The notes beneath the pieces were generated by a model, which saw only the letters and a program-made list of their open reading frames with translations, was not told the origin of the DNA and made no database searches. Made by a program: the position numbers and the translations under genes. DNA of 64,000 bases from Nostocoides sp. (GTDB taxonomy: Bacteria; Actinomycetota; Actinomycetes; Actinomycetales; Dermatophilaceae), in assembly GCA_016702415.1 (NCBI GenBank), contig JADJEA010000026.1:74243-138242 (forward strand). Reading direction: 5' to 3'. Below, piece after piece: positions 35,985 to 45,365 of this stretch. Each line of letters opens with the position of its first letter. The first letter of the stretch is position 1.

Positions 35985-38258
35985 ATGAGATTCAGAGCAG
36001 GGCTGAGTATCAGCGTGAGCGTGGTCACTGCACTGGGCCTGGCGACGGGGGCGGCGATGGCCACCCCGGCGACTTCCGCGGACGCCTCCGTGGCCCGGAC
36101 GCCGGCCCGCAGCACGATGACTCACCTCAGCCAGATCCCGGCGATCCCGGCGACGCCGGTCGCCAACCAGATCGTCACCCTCCCCACGGGCGACCGGGTC
36201 CAGCTGGGCCGCACCCCCTCCGGGGCGATGACGACGACGGTATTCGGGCGCCCCAGTGGTGGGGGCGCGGCGTCGCTGCGGTCGGGCACCGCGGCATACG
36301 TCATCCCGCGTAGCGTCCTCCCGGTCCTCGGGAGCACCCTCGACCTGTCCCTGTTCGACGCCGCGGGGATCGCGGCCCGCGGGGGGCGAACCCCCGTCAC
36401 CGTGACGTATGCCGATCCCTCCTCCCCCACCGCCGTCCCCGGAGTCGAGATCACCTCGCGCGACGGAATCCGCGCCACCGGCGTCATCACGGCGGCGAGC
36501 AGCCGCGCCCTCGGCGTTGCCCTGCGCACCCAGGACGCCGCCCGCCTCTTTGCCGGGGTGACCTCCGTCCGCGGCACCTCCTCACCCGCCCGCACCACGT
36601 CCGACAACGCCAGGTCTGACAACGCCACGTCTGACAACGCCAGGTCCGACAACGCCAGCTCCGGCAACGCCACATCGCACCGCTGGCCGATGCACACCGT
36701 GACCTTCAAGGGCGTCGGCCGCGACGGCAAGCCTCGGGCCATGCTCATCGGCTACCTCGAGACGGGCAGCAGCCGGTCCTCGGGCGTGGCGTTCACCAAC
36801 TACAAGGGCATCGCCAAGGTCAGTGTCCCGGCGGGGATCTACACCGCCTTCGCGTCCGATTTCAAGGCCGACGGCACCGAGGGGTATGTCGGCATCACCC
36901 CCGAGTTCACCGTGGCCGGCCCCCGGACGGCGACCGTGGATATCCGCACCGCGACGACGAAGTTGACCTCGACCTTCCCATGGACCGTCGACGCCGATTC
37001 GAGTCTGGGAGCAACCACGTTCAGCCGCGCCGTCGTGGACGGCTCCAGCTGGGCGATGGGCCTGATCGCGCCCGGGACGACACCGATCTATCTCTCCCCG
37101 ACTCGGGGCACTCTCCACGGCTTGCAGTCCGTGGCTCGGTACGACTTCGGCCAGCACGTGGGCGCCGGCGGGGCCAGCCGGGTCGATGTCCGTTCCGAGG
37201 TGACCGGGCGCATCCCCGACCGGCCGATCCGGTTCCGGTATGACGCGAGCAACACCGCGGCCATCGACACCTCCTTCCACGGGCCGGCCGATCTGTCGCC
37301 GGCGATGTTCACCACGACGTTGTCTTCGCGGACCAGCGGCGAGGGCCTCGGTACCACCCCGCTCGCCCGGCGGATGACTCGGCACGTCAGTGCCGGGCCC
37401 GACACCTTCGTGAACGGCGAATACGCCCAGACCATGGACTGGGACACCTTCACGGCGCAGGGCTGGTTCCGGTCCTTCCCCGAAGCCATGACCCCGGGCA
37501 CCTCCGTGCAGCACTGGGGGTCGGCGCCCTTGCACAGCAGGTTCCTCTCCGCCGACCAGAATGACTTGGAGCGGATGCCCTGCTCGACCTGCATCAAGGA
37601 CGGCATGGTCGGGCTTATCTCCCTGCCGATGAGTGACGGCGCCGCCCACATCGGCAACCCCGACGTCCTGCCCGATGGGACCGTCAAGGGGTCCTTCGCC
37701 ATTCTGGCCGACGGCAAGACCATCGCGTCCGGCCTGGGCTTCCTGAATGTCGGGGTCGCCTATCCCGCCGGGACGACAGTGATCTCCGGCCGCCAGACGG
37801 CGACCCGGGGCGGAGGGATCTTCCCCGTCACCACCACGCTGACGACCGAGTTCTCGACCCCGGTCAAAGCAGCGACCCCGATGGATCCGGACGTGGTGTG
37901 CCTGCTAGGAGACGGGACCGGCTGCCGGTCCCTGCCCATGCTCTCGGCCGACTATGCCGCGCCGGTGGACCTCGACAACCGCCTCGCCGCCGGGAAGCAG
38001 ACCCTCGCCATCGATCTCCACCAGGCGGGCCGGACCAGTCCGGTCGGCATCACCGGGGTCAAGGTCTGGGTCAGCTATGACGGCACGACGTGGACCCCGG
38101 CCCCAGTCTCCGGCAGTGCCGGTCACTACTCCGCGGTGCTGACGGTGCCCCGAGCCGGCGCCGGCCGCACCGTCGCGGGCCTGAAGATCACGGCCACCGA
38201 CGCCGCCGGATCGACCCTGACCGAGATGATCGCCGGGGCCTTCCGGTTGCCGCGATGA
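35985..38258 (+). CDS. Secreted subtilase-derived protein lacking the protease domain (paralogue 1)
   Basis: A 757-residue exported protein with a signal peptide ending near ATPATSA. Residues ~55-160 (QIVTLPTGDRVQLGRTP, then STLDLSLFDAAGIAARGGRT) match the pre-catalytic region of large actinobacterial S8 subtilases, and the last ~80 residues (VWVSYDGTTWTPAPVSGS, then ATDAAGSTL) match their C-terminal domain. I find no Asp/His/Ser subtilase motifs between them. The middle has a CSTC pair (MPCSTCIKDGMVGLISLPMS) shared with the next gene. A five-fold SDNA repeat lies near residue 210. A good GGGAG site precedes ATG 35985. Function unknown. Confidence 0.78.
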   Translation: MRFRAGLSISVSVVTALGLATGAAMATPATSADASVARTPARSTMTHLSQIPAIPATPVANQIVTLPTGDRVQLGRTPSGAMTTTVFGRPSGGGAASLRSGTAAYVIPRSVLPVLGSTLDLSLFDAAGIAARGGRTPVTVTYADPSSPTAVPGVEITSRDGIRATGVITAASSRALGVALRTQDAARLFAGVTSVRGTSSPARTTSDNARSDNATSDNARSDNASSGNATSHRWPMHTVTFKGVGRDGKPRAMLIGYLETGSSRSSGVAFTNYKGIAKVSVPAGIYTAFASDFKADGTEGYVGITPEFTVAGPRTATVDIRTATTKLTSTFPWTVDADSSLGATTFSRAVVDGSSWAMGLIAPGTTPIYLSPTRGTLHGLQSVARYDFGQHVGAGGASRVDVRSEVTGRIPDRPIRFRYDASNTAAIDTSFHGPADLSPAMFTTTLSSRTSGEGLGTTPLARRMTRHVSAGPDTFVNGEYAQTMDWDTFTAQGWFRSFPEAMTPGTSVQHWGSAPLHSRFLSADQNDLERMPCSTCIKDGMVGLISLPMSDGAAHIGNPDVLPDGTVKGSFAILADGKTIASGLGFLNVGVAYPAGTTVISGRQTATRGGGIFPVTTTLTTEFSTPVKAATPMDPDVVCLLGDGTGCRSLPMLSADYAAPVDLDNRLAAGKQTLAIDLHQAGRTSPVGITGVKVWVSYDGTTWTPAPVSGSAGHYSAVLTVPRAGAGRTVAGLKITATDAAGSTLTEMIAGAFRLPR
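36600..36674 (+). repeat. Five 15-bp tandem repeats encoding SDNA(R/T/S) units
   Basis: Five in-frame 15-base units (consensus TCCGACAACGCCAGG) encode SDNAR, SDNAT, SDNAR, SDNAS and SGNAT. They form a flexible hydrophilic linker between the prodomain-like region and the middle of the secreted protein. The next-door paralogue lacks them, so the array arose after the duplication. Copy number may vary between strains. Confidence 0.9.
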
Positions 38259-38344
38259 TCGCACCCGACAACGCTGAACCCACCGGGACGCTGAACCCAC
38301 CGGGACGCCGGACCCACCACACCAATTGGCAGAGGGATGACGCC

Positions 38345-40579
38345 ATGACCCCCCGATCCACCACCCCCAGATCCACACCCACCCCCAGATCGACACCCAC
38401 CACCGGATCCGCGCGCTCGGTCGGCCTGGCCGCGGTCGCGGCCATCGGATTGATCACCACGGCCGCGGGGGTCCCCGCCGCTGCGATCCCCGCCGTCGCC
38501 CCGGCCGCGGCGCACCTGAGCACGACACCGACCGCCGCAGCGGCGACCACAGCGCTGGCCCCCGTGCTGATCACCCTGCCGACCGGCGATCGGCTCCAGC
38601 TGAGCAGGGGCCCCAAGGGCACCCCGATCACGACCATCATCGATCCCTCCCCGACTTTCGCGGCGACGAAGGCGGTCGTCGGCGACAAGGTCTACGTCAT
38701 ACCGCGCAGCATCCAGCCTGTGGTCGGCACGAAACTCGACCTGGAGTTGTTCGACGCCGCCGCAATCGCCGCCCGCTCCGGTGGGCGCACCCCCGTCACC
38801 GTGACGTATGCCGATCCCTCCTCCCCGACAGCCGTCCCCGGCGTCGAGATCACCGGACGCACCGGGCGCACCGCGACGGGGTTCGTGACCCCGGCCAGCA
38901 GCCGGGCGCTCGGCGCGGCCCTGGCCGCGACCCCGGCTCAGCGACTCTTCGCGGGCATCACCTCGATGCGCACGAGCAGCCCGGCCAAGCCGGCCACCCG
39001 CTGGCCGATGCACACCCTCACCATCCATGCGGTCGGACTCGACGGCCGCCCGGCGAGCACGATGGTCGCCTTCATCGCGATCGATCCGAACAAGAGCGGT
39101 GGCGTCGGTTTCACCAACTACAAGGGCATCCTCAAGGTGTCGGTGCCGTCCGGGACCTATTCCATCCTTGCGGCCGGGGCCAACGGCGACGCCACCCGGG
39201 CCGCCCTCGTGGCCTCACCGCAGTTCACCGTCTCCGGGCCGACCGACACGACGGTCGACCTGCGCAGCGCCACCACCCCGGTGAGCACCAAGGTGGACAA
39301 GCCGCTCGGTCTCAGCCTCACGTCAACCGGCTTGACCCGGACACTGACCAAGGGCATGGCGTTCGCTCAGTATTCCTTCCAGGTCATGACGGCGCGCAAG
39401 ACCAGCGTCACCGTCGCCCCGACCACCGGACGCCTGGACGGCGACATCGCGCTCTCGCAGTTCGTCGGGGGAAGTTCGCCCGCCTCGATGACCCGTCCCT
39501 ACCTCCTCATGGGACTGAACGAACGCCCGGGACGCATCCCCAGAACCCCCATCCGGTTCCTGGCCACGGCGGGGCAACTCGCGACATACCGCAGCACGTT
39601 CCACGGGCCACGCGACGTCTCGACGTCCATGTTCACCCAGTCGGTGGGGACGCCGAGCGCGGGCATGGGACTGGGGATGCCGCTTTCCGCGCGGGAGGTG
39701 ACCAGATACGTCAGCGCCGGATCGGATCTCGTCGACGGGGCCGACCTCTTCTACGTCCTCGACGAGGACGATGTCACCGCCCAGGGCTGGCAGCGTGCCC
39801 TACCGGTGCCGCATACCCCCGGGACGACCGTCGATGACCCGTGGCTGGCGGGCCCGCTCCACAACAAGCCGGCCTCCGCGAGGCTCTCCCCGCAGCTCAA
39901 CCTCTGCTCGAGCTGCGTCAAGGACGGGATGGTCGCCCTCATCGCGCTGCCGATGTCCGACACCAACCCGGCCCACTTCGGCAATCCCGACATCGCCCAG
40001 GGCAACGTCCAGGGGACGTATGCCGTGCTCGCCGACAAGACCGTCATCGCCAGCGGTGACGGCTTCCTGGTCCTGACCGGCGGCGCTTACCCGGCGGGGA
40101 CGAAGGTCATCACCGGCCGCCAGACCGCGGTCCGCCGTGGCGGCCTCTTTGTCCCCGGCACCACGCTGACGACGGAGTTCTCCACCCCGGTCAAGGCCGG
40201 GATTCCCAACCCCGCCGGCACCGAGTGCGCCTTCGGGGACGGATGCACGGTGCTGCCCATGCTCAGTGCGGAGTATGCCGCGACCGTCGACCTCGACAAT
40301 CGCCTGCCGGCCGGGCCGGTGCGGATCGGCGTGGACATTCACCAGAACGGCCGAACGGCCCCCGTCGGCGTGACCACCGTCAAGGCGTGGGTCAGCTACG
40401 ACGGCAGCACGTGGACGCCTGCGCCGGTCAGCGGGAGCGGCGGGCACTACGCCGTCGCGTTGACCGTGCCACGGGCCACCCCCGGCCGTACCACCGCGGG
40501 CCTGAAGATCACCGCCGCAGACGCGGCGGGTTCCACCCTCACCGAAACCATCAGCGGCGCCTTCCTGTTGCCGCGCTAG
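38345..40579 (+). CDS. Secreted subtilase-derived protein lacking the protease domain (paralogue 2)
   Basis: A 744-residue paralogue of the previous gene, 86 bases downstream. The N-terminus has a Thr/Pro/Ser repeat (TPRSTPTPRSTPT) before the signal helix, which may shift the true start. Shared segments include VTYADPSSPTAVPGVEITGR, RWPMHTLTIHAVGLDG, CSSCVKDGMVALIALPMSDT, TLTTEFSTPVKAG and LPMLSAEYAATVDLDNRLPA. The C-terminus again matches the end of actinobacterial subtilases. No protease catalytic motif is visible. ATG 38345 follows a GAGG site. It is probably co-transcribed with the sedolisin after it. Confidence 0.8.
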   Translation: MTPRSTTPRSTPTPRSTPTTGSARSVGLAAVAAIGLITTAAGVPAAAIPAVAPAAAHLSTTPTAAAATTALAPVLITLPTGDRLQLSRGPKGTPITTIIDPSPTFAATKAVVGDKVYVIPRSIQPVVGTKLDLELFDAAAIAARSGGRTPVTVTYADPSSPTAVPGVEITGRTGRTATGFVTPASSRALGAALAATPAQRLFAGITSMRTSSPAKPATRWPMHTLTIHAVGLDGRPASTMVAFIAIDPNKSGGVGFTNYKGILKVSVPSGTYSILAAGANGDATRAALVASPQFTVSGPTDTTVDLRSATTPVSTKVDKPLGLSLTSTGLTRTLTKGMAFAQYSFQVMTARKTSVTVAPTTGRLDGDIALSQFVGGSSPASMTRPYLLMGLNERPGRIPRTPIRFLATAGQLATYRSTFHGPRDVSTSMFTQSVGTPSAGMGLGMPLSAREVTRYVSAGSDLVDGADLFYVLDEDDVTAQGWQRALPVPHTPGTTVDDPWLAGPLHNKPASARLSPQLNLCSSCVKDGMVALIALPMSDTNPAHFGNPDIAQGNVQGTYAVLADKTVIASGDGFLVLTGGAYPAGTKVITGRQTAVRRGGLFVPGTTLTTEFSTPVKAGIPNPAGTECAFGDGCTVLPMLSAEYAATVDLDNRLPAGPVRIGVDIHQNGRTAPVGVTTVKAWVSYDGSTWTPAPVSGSGGHYAVALTVPRATPGRTTAGLKITAADAAGSTLTETISGAFLLPR

Positions 40580-40600
40580 CCACGAAAGACGGAGAACATC

Positions 40601-41788
40601 ATGCGAATCCCCACCCTGCGTGCCGGTCTGGCCACGACCGCGGCCGTGGCGGCCGCCGTGGCCGGCCTGGCCCCGAGCGTCGTCGCGTCCGCCGCTCCTC
40701 AGAGCGGCAGTCGGCCGCTGGTCCCGTGCTCGTCCGATACGCGAGAGGGCTATTCCCACTGCATGTCCCGCTTCCGGGCCCCGTCCCCGGCGGCGACCGA
40801 CCGCCGCCCGGACGGCTATCTCGCGGCGGACTTCCGGTCGGCATACAAACTGCCCAAGGGCGGCGGCACGGGCACGGTCGCGGTCGTCATCGCCTTCGAC
40901 GTCCCCAATGCCGAGAAGGACCTCGCGGTCTACCGCAAGCTCAACGGGCTGCCGGCCTGCACCACTGCGAACGGGTGCTTCACCAAGGTCAACCAGCGCG
41001 GGGAGAAGAAGAACTACCCGCAACCCGACGGCGGTTGGGCCCTGGAGGGGTCGATGGACCTCGACATGGTGTCGGCGGGCTGCCCCACCTGCAAGATCCT
41101 CCTGGTCGAGGCCGACGACAACTACAACGACAATCTCGCCGAGGCCACCCGGACCGCCTGGCGGAAGGGCGCAACGGTCATCTCACACAGCTACGGTGGC
41201 GGTGAGTACGGCGGGATGTGGTCCTTCCGCGACGCCTACGAGCACGCCGGCGCGATCTCGGTGGCCTCCAGCGGTGACTTCGGCTTTACCGCCGCCGGCA
41301 GCCCGGCCGTTTTCCGCACCGTCCTCGCCGTGGGCGGGACCTCCCTGCGCAAGTCCGGGAACGCCCGCGGGTGGGACGAGGATGCCTGGTGGGGATCGGG
41401 GAGCGGGTGCTCGGCATACGTCCCGAAGAGCTGGGTCCAGAAGGACAAGCACTGCCAGATGCGCACCGTCGCCGACGTTTCGGCGGTCGCCGACCCCGAC
41501 ACCGGCGTGGCGATCTACGACACCTACGAGAACCCGTTCGGGATCCCGCCGGGCTGGATCGTCGGTGGCGGCACGAGCGCGTCGGCCCCGCTCGTCGCGG
41601 GCATGATCGGGCTCGCCGGCAATGGCGCGACCTATAGCAATGCCACGCCCTACCGGAAGCCGGGCGCCTTTTTCGACGTGATCGGCGGCAGCAACGGCAT
41701 GTGCGGCGGCGACTACCTCTGCACGGCCAAGAAGGGGTATGACGCCCCCACCGGCATCGGCTCCCCCAACGGGCTGACCGGTCTCTGA
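40601..41788 (+). CDS. Secreted sedolisin-type (S53) serine-carboxyl peptidase
   Basis: A 395-residue secreted protease. A signal peptide (cleavage near VASAAP) is followed by the domain start (PDGYLAADFRSAYKLP). The catalytic Glu and Asp are four apart in WALEGSMDLDMVSAGCP, and the catalytic Ser is in VGGGTSASAPLVAGMIGLAG. A candidate oxyanion Asp is in SVASSGDFGF, and the end (TGIGSPNGL) is typical. It lacks a long propeptide, unlike many sedolisins. Several Cys suggest disulfides. It starts 21 bases after the second subtilase-derived protein, so these secreted proteins are likely made together. Confidence 0.9.
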   Translation: MRIPTLRAGLATTAAVAAAVAGLAPSVVASAAPQSGSRPLVPCSSDTREGYSHCMSRFRAPSPAATDRRPDGYLAADFRSAYKLPKGGGTGTVAVVIAFDVPNAEKDLAVYRKLNGLPACTTANGCFTKVNQRGEKKNYPQPDGGWALEGSMDLDMVSAGCPTCKILLVEADDNYNDNLAEATRTAWRKGATVISHSYGGGEYGGMWSFRDAYEHAGAISVASSGDFGFTAAGSPAVFRTVLAVGGTSLRKSGNARGWDEDAWWGSGSGCSAYVPKSWVQKDKHCQMRTVADVSAVADPDTGVAIYDTYENPFGIPPGWIVGGGTSASAPLVAGMIGLAGNGATYSNATPYRKPGAFFDVIGGSNGMCGGDYLCTAKKGYDAPTGIGSPNGLTGL

Positions 41789-41849
41789 GCCGAGGGGTCT
41801 GGGGTAGCCGCGCGCTCACTCCAGCCCTGGCCCGCAGGCACGGGCGACC

Positions 41850-41895
41850 CGGACGGCCCCGCCCGCCGCGACCGCGTGGCGGGCGGGGCCGTCCG
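41850..41895 (+). terminator. GC-rich hairpin terminator after the protease operon
   Basis: A perfect 18-bp inverted repeat: the left arm at 41850-41867 begins CGGACGGCCCC and the right arm at 41878-41895 is its complement, around a 10-base loop. No U tract follows, as is usual in actinobacteria. It separates the protease gene from deoC. Confidence 0.75.
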
Positions 41896-41937
41896 CTGCC
41901 TGCTCGCCACCGCGCCCGCTTTCCGTAGACTCGCCGG

Positions 41938-42996
41938 GTGACCACCGCCGCCGCAGACGCCACCGCCGATGCCACCACCGCCGAGGTCGATGCCAACACC
42001 GACGCCAATGCCACCACCGACGCCGCTGCCATCGAGCACGCCCGCGCCCTCCTCGGCGTCTCCCGCCTGACGAATGCCGCCTTGACGAGGTGGCTCCACG
42101 GTCTTCCCGGCGTCGACCAGGTCGGCTGCGAGGCGCGCGCGGGGGCGCTGGGGACCCGGTCGATCAAGTCGGCGAGCAAGGCGTGGGCAATCGACCTGGC
42201 GATCTCGATGATCGACCTGACCACCCTCGAGGGAAATGACACCCCGGGCAAGGTGCGCGGGCTCGCGGCGAAGGCCCTCACCCCCGACCCGAGCGACCCC
42301 ACGACCCCACGACCGGCCGCTGTCTGCGTGTATGGCGATATGGTCGCCATCGCGCGAAACACATTGGGGGACAGCGGCGTCCGGGTCGCCGCCGTTGCCA
42401 CGGCATTCCCGAGCGGACGCGCCTCGCTCGCGGTCAAACTCGCCGATGTCGCGGATGCGGTGAACGCCGGCGCGGATGAGATCGACATGGTCATCGACCG
42501 CGGGGCCTTCCTCGCCGGCGACTACCGGACCGTCTTCGACCAGGTCGTCGCGGTCAAGCGGGCCTGCGGGACCGCGCGGTTGAAGGTCATCATGGAGACC
42601 GGCGAACTGGTCACCTATGACAACGTCCGCCGCGCCTCGTGGCTGTGCATGCTCGCCGGAGCCGACTTCATCAAGACAAGCACCGGCAAGATCTCGCCCG
42701 CGGCGACACTTCCCGTCACGCTGGTCATGCTCGAGGCGGTCCGCGACTGGCGGGAGACGACCGGCACCCAGATCGGCGTCAAACCCGCCGGCGGGATTCG
42801 CACGAGCAAGGACGCGGTCAAATTCCTGGTCGCCGTCAACGAGGTCGCCGGCCCGGACTGGCTCGAGCCTCACTGGTTCCGCTTCGGTGCCTCGAGTCTG
42901 TTGAACGACCTTCTCCTGCAACGCCAACGGCTGCGCATCGGCGCCTATTCGGGCGCCGACTATATCGCCGACGACTCCCCCTCCACCGCCTACTGA
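41938..42996 (+). CDS. deoC: Deoxyribose-phosphate aldolase
   Basis: A 352-residue class I aldolase cleaving 2-deoxyribose 5-phosphate to glyceraldehyde 3-phosphate and acetaldehyde. The Schiff-base Lys is in GADFIKTSTGKISP; a second conserved Lys is in RLKVIMETGEL; the phosphate loop is GVKPAGGIRTSKDA. The first ~30 residues are an Ala/Asp/Thr repeat rich extension (ADATADATTAEVDA) not needed for the fold. GTG 41938 is the given start; a later start would remove the extension. Two aldehyde dehydrogenase genes follow at short spacing. Confidence 0.93.
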   Translation: MTTAAADATADATTAEVDANTDANATTDAAAIEHARALLGVSRLTNAALTRWLHGLPGVDQVGCEARAGALGTRSIKSASKAWAIDLAISMIDLTTLEGNDTPGKVRGLAAKALTPDPSDPTTPRPAAVCVYGDMVAIARNTLGDSGVRVAAVATAFPSGRASLAVKLADVADAVNAGADEIDMVIDRGAFLAGDYRTVFDQVVAVKRACGTARLKVIMETGELVTYDNVRRASWLCMLAGADFIKTSTGKISPAATLPVTLVMLEAVRDWRETTGTQIGVKPAGGIRTSKDAVKFLVAVNEVAGPDWLEPHWFRFGASSLLNDLLLQRQRLRIGAYSGADYIADDSPSTAY

Positions 42997-43005
42997 GGAC
43001 GCCGT

Positions 43006-44451
43006 ATGCCGACATTCGAGTACGCCCCCGCCTCAGAATCCCGGGCGGTCGTCGACATCAGGAGCACCTACGGCCTCTTCATCGGCGGGACCTTCGTCGC
43101 GGGGACGGGTGGGATCTTCACCACCGTCAACCCGGCCACCGAGGAGCCTCTCGCCGAGATCGCGGAGGCGAGCGCCGCAGACGTGGACGCGGCCGTCAAG
43201 GCGGCGCGGACGGCATACACACGGGTCTGGTCGCGGATGTCGGGCAGCGACCGCGGGAAGTACCTCTTCCGGATCGCCCGGCTGTTGCAGGAACGCGCCC
43301 GTGAGTTCGCGGTCCTGGAGACGCTCGACAACGGCAAGCCGATCAAGGAGACCCGCGACGTCGACGTCCCCCTCGCTGCGGCGCACTTCTTCTATCACGC
43401 CGGCTGGGCCGACAAGCTGGAGTATGCCGCGCTCGGCCCCGACCCGCGCCCGCACGGGGTTGTGGGACAAGTGATTCCGTGGAACTTCCCGCTGCTGATG
43501 CTTGCGTGGAAGATCGCGCCGGCGCTGGCCACGGGCAACACCGTCGTCCTCAAGCCCGCCGAGACGACCCCCCTGACGGCCCTGCTCTTCGCCGACCTCT
43601 GCCGTCAGGCCGACCTGCCCCCCGGCGTCGTCAATATCGTCACCGGCGCAGGTCCGACCGGGCAGGCCATCGTCGACCATCCCGGCATCGACAAGATCGC
43701 CTTCACCGGATCGACGGCGGTCGGCAAGATGATCGCCCGCTCCATCGCCGGCACCCGCCGGAGGGCGACCCTGGAACTCGGCGGCAAGGCCGCCAATATC
43801 GTCTTCGATGACGCGCCGATCGACCAGGCGATCGAGGGCATCGTCAACGGAATCTTCTTCAATCAGGGCCAAGTCTGTTGCGCCGGAAGCAGACTGCTGG
43901 TCCAGGAGTCGATCGCGGACACGGTGATAAAGCGCCTCCAGCGCCGCCTGGCCACCTTGCGTGTCGGCGACCCCCTGGACAAGAACACCGACGTCGGCGC
44001 GATCAACAGCCGTCGGCAACTCGACCGGATCACCGAACTCAGCGCCGCCGGTGAGGCCGAGGGCGCGCTCCGCTGGGACAGCGGATGCCCGTTGCCGGAC
44101 AAGGGATTCTGGTTCCGCCCCACGGTGTTCACCGGCGTCGCGCAGACGCACCGGATCGCCCAGGAGGAGATCTTCGGGCCGGTGCTGTCGGTGCTGACCT
44201 TCCGCACGCCCGGTGAGGCGGTGGCCAAGGCCAATAACACGGCATACGGGCTATCGGCGGGGGTATGGACCGAGAAGGGATCGCGCATCCTGTGGATGGC
44301 CGATCAGCTGCGGGCCGGTGTCGTGTGGGCCAACACCTTCAACCGCTTCGATCCGGCGAGTCCGTTCGGCGGCTATAAGGAGTCCGGCTATGGCCGGGAG
44401 GGCGGGCGCCATGGGCTGGCTGCCTATGTCGTGACGGGAGAGGGCGCATGA
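43006..44451 (+). CDS. NAD(P)-dependent aldehyde dehydrogenase
   Basis: A 481-residue ALDH. The Rossmann region has PWNFPLLMLAWKIAPALATG, the general-base Glu is in LELGGKAANIVFDDAP, and the nucleophile Cys is in FFNQGQVCCAGSRLLVQE. Substrate-end motifs such as EEIFGPVLSV and NTFNRFDPASPFGGYKESG are complete. Behind deoC, the natural substrate is acetaldehyde from deoxyribose 5-phosphate cleavage. The ATG sits in a copy of the iterated heptamer, 9 bases after deoC. Confidence 0.92.
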   Translation: MPTFEYAPASESRAVVDIRSTYGLFIGGTFVAGTGGIFTTVNPATEEPLAEIAEASAADVDAAVKAARTAYTRVWSRMSGSDRGKYLFRIARLLQERAREFAVLETLDNGKPIKETRDVDVPLAAAHFFYHAGWADKLEYAALGPDPRPHGVVGQVIPWNFPLLMLAWKIAPALATGNTVVLKPAETTPLTALLFADLCRQADLPPGVVNIVTGAGPTGQAIVDHPGIDKIAFTGSTAVGKMIARSIAGTRRRATLELGGKAANIVFDDAPIDQAIEGIVNGIFFNQGQVCCAGSRLLVQESIADTVIKRLQRRLATLRVGDPLDKNTDVGAINSRRQLDRITELSAAGEAEGALRWDSGCPLPDKGFWFRPTVFTGVAQTHRIAQEEIFGPVLSVLTFRTPGEAVAKANNTAYGLSAGVWTEKGSRILWMADQLRAGVVWANTFNRFDPASPFGGYKESGYGREGGRHGLAAYVVTGEGA

Positions 44452-45332
44452 CCCGGGTCGAGGTCAAGAAGACCTACAAGCTCTATGTCGGCGGGGCCTT
44501 CCCCCGCAGCGAGTCCGGCCGGTCGTATGCCGTATCCGACGCCCGCGGGCAGTTCCTCGCCAATGCCTCGCTCGCCTCTCGCAAGGACGCGCGCGACGCG
44601 GTCGTCGCCGCCCGCAAGGCGCAGCCGGGATGGGCGGGGGCCACGGCATACAACCGCGGTCAGGTCCTCTATCGGGTCGCGGAGGTCATGGAGTCGCGGC
44701 GGACGCAGTTCGTCGAGGAAACCCGCGCCGCCGAGGGGGTGACACCCGCGCGCGCGGCGGCCCTCGTCGACGCCGCGATCGACCGCTGGGTCTGGTATGC
44801 CGGGTGGTCCGACAAGTACCCCCAGGTGCTCGGCGGACTGAACCCGGTGGCCGGTCCCTTCTTCGACATCTCGCTCCCGGAGCCCACCGGGGTCGTGGCC
44901 GCCCTTGCGCCACAGGGAAGTTCACTGCTCGGGCTGGTCAGCGTCGTGGCCCCGATCATCGTCACGGGCAACACCGCGGTCGTGCTCGCCAGCAGGGAGC
45001 GGCCCGTGCCCGCGATCACCCTCGCCGAGTCGCTCGCGACCTCCGACGTCCCCGGGGGGGTCGTCAATCTCCTCACCGGCGACCCCGCGGAAATGGCGCC
45101 CTGGCTGGCCTCCCACCGCGACGTCAACGCGATCGACCTGACCGGGGTCGCGGGGACGGCGATCGACTGGGCGGAGTTGGAGCGGGCTGCGGCCGACAAT
45201 CTCAAGCGGGTCCGCCGGCCGCGGTTGAGCCAGGACGGCCCGACCGAGCCGGACTGGAGCGCCAACCTGGGCCTCGACCGGTTGACGGCCTTCGTCGAGA
45301 CCAAGACCGTCTGGCATCCCAAGGGGCGCTGA
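44448..45332 (+). CDS. Truncated aldehyde dehydrogenase-like protein without the catalytic half
   Basis: A 294-residue ALDH-like protein overlapping the previous gene by ATGA. It aligns with the N-terminal coenzyme-binding part (KLYVGGAFPRSESGRSY, LPEPTGVVAALAPQGSS, IIVTGNTAVVLASRERPVPA). It stops where the catalytic Cys domain should begin; the residue pattern after ~240 is unrelated to ALDH. No frameshift is visible, so the short form looks intended. It may act as a partner or regulatory subunit of the full ALDH. It lacks the nucleophile and should not be active alone. Confidence 0.82.
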   Translation: MTRVEVKKTYKLYVGGAFPRSESGRSYAVSDARGQFLANASLASRKDARDAVVAARKAQPGWAGATAYNRGQVLYRVAEVMESRRTQFVEETRAAEGVTPARAAALVDAAIDRWVWYAGWSDKYPQVLGGLNPVAGPFFDISLPEPTGVVAALAPQGSSLLGLVSVVAPIIVTGNTAVVLASRERPVPAITLAESLATSDVPGGVVNLLTGDPAEMAPWLASHRDVNAIDLTGVAGTAIDWAELERAAADNLKRVRRPRLSQDGPTEPDWSANLGLDRLTAFVETKTVWHPKGR

Positions 45333-45365
45333 GCCGGCCTCAGAGCCCGGTTTCAGAGCCCGACC

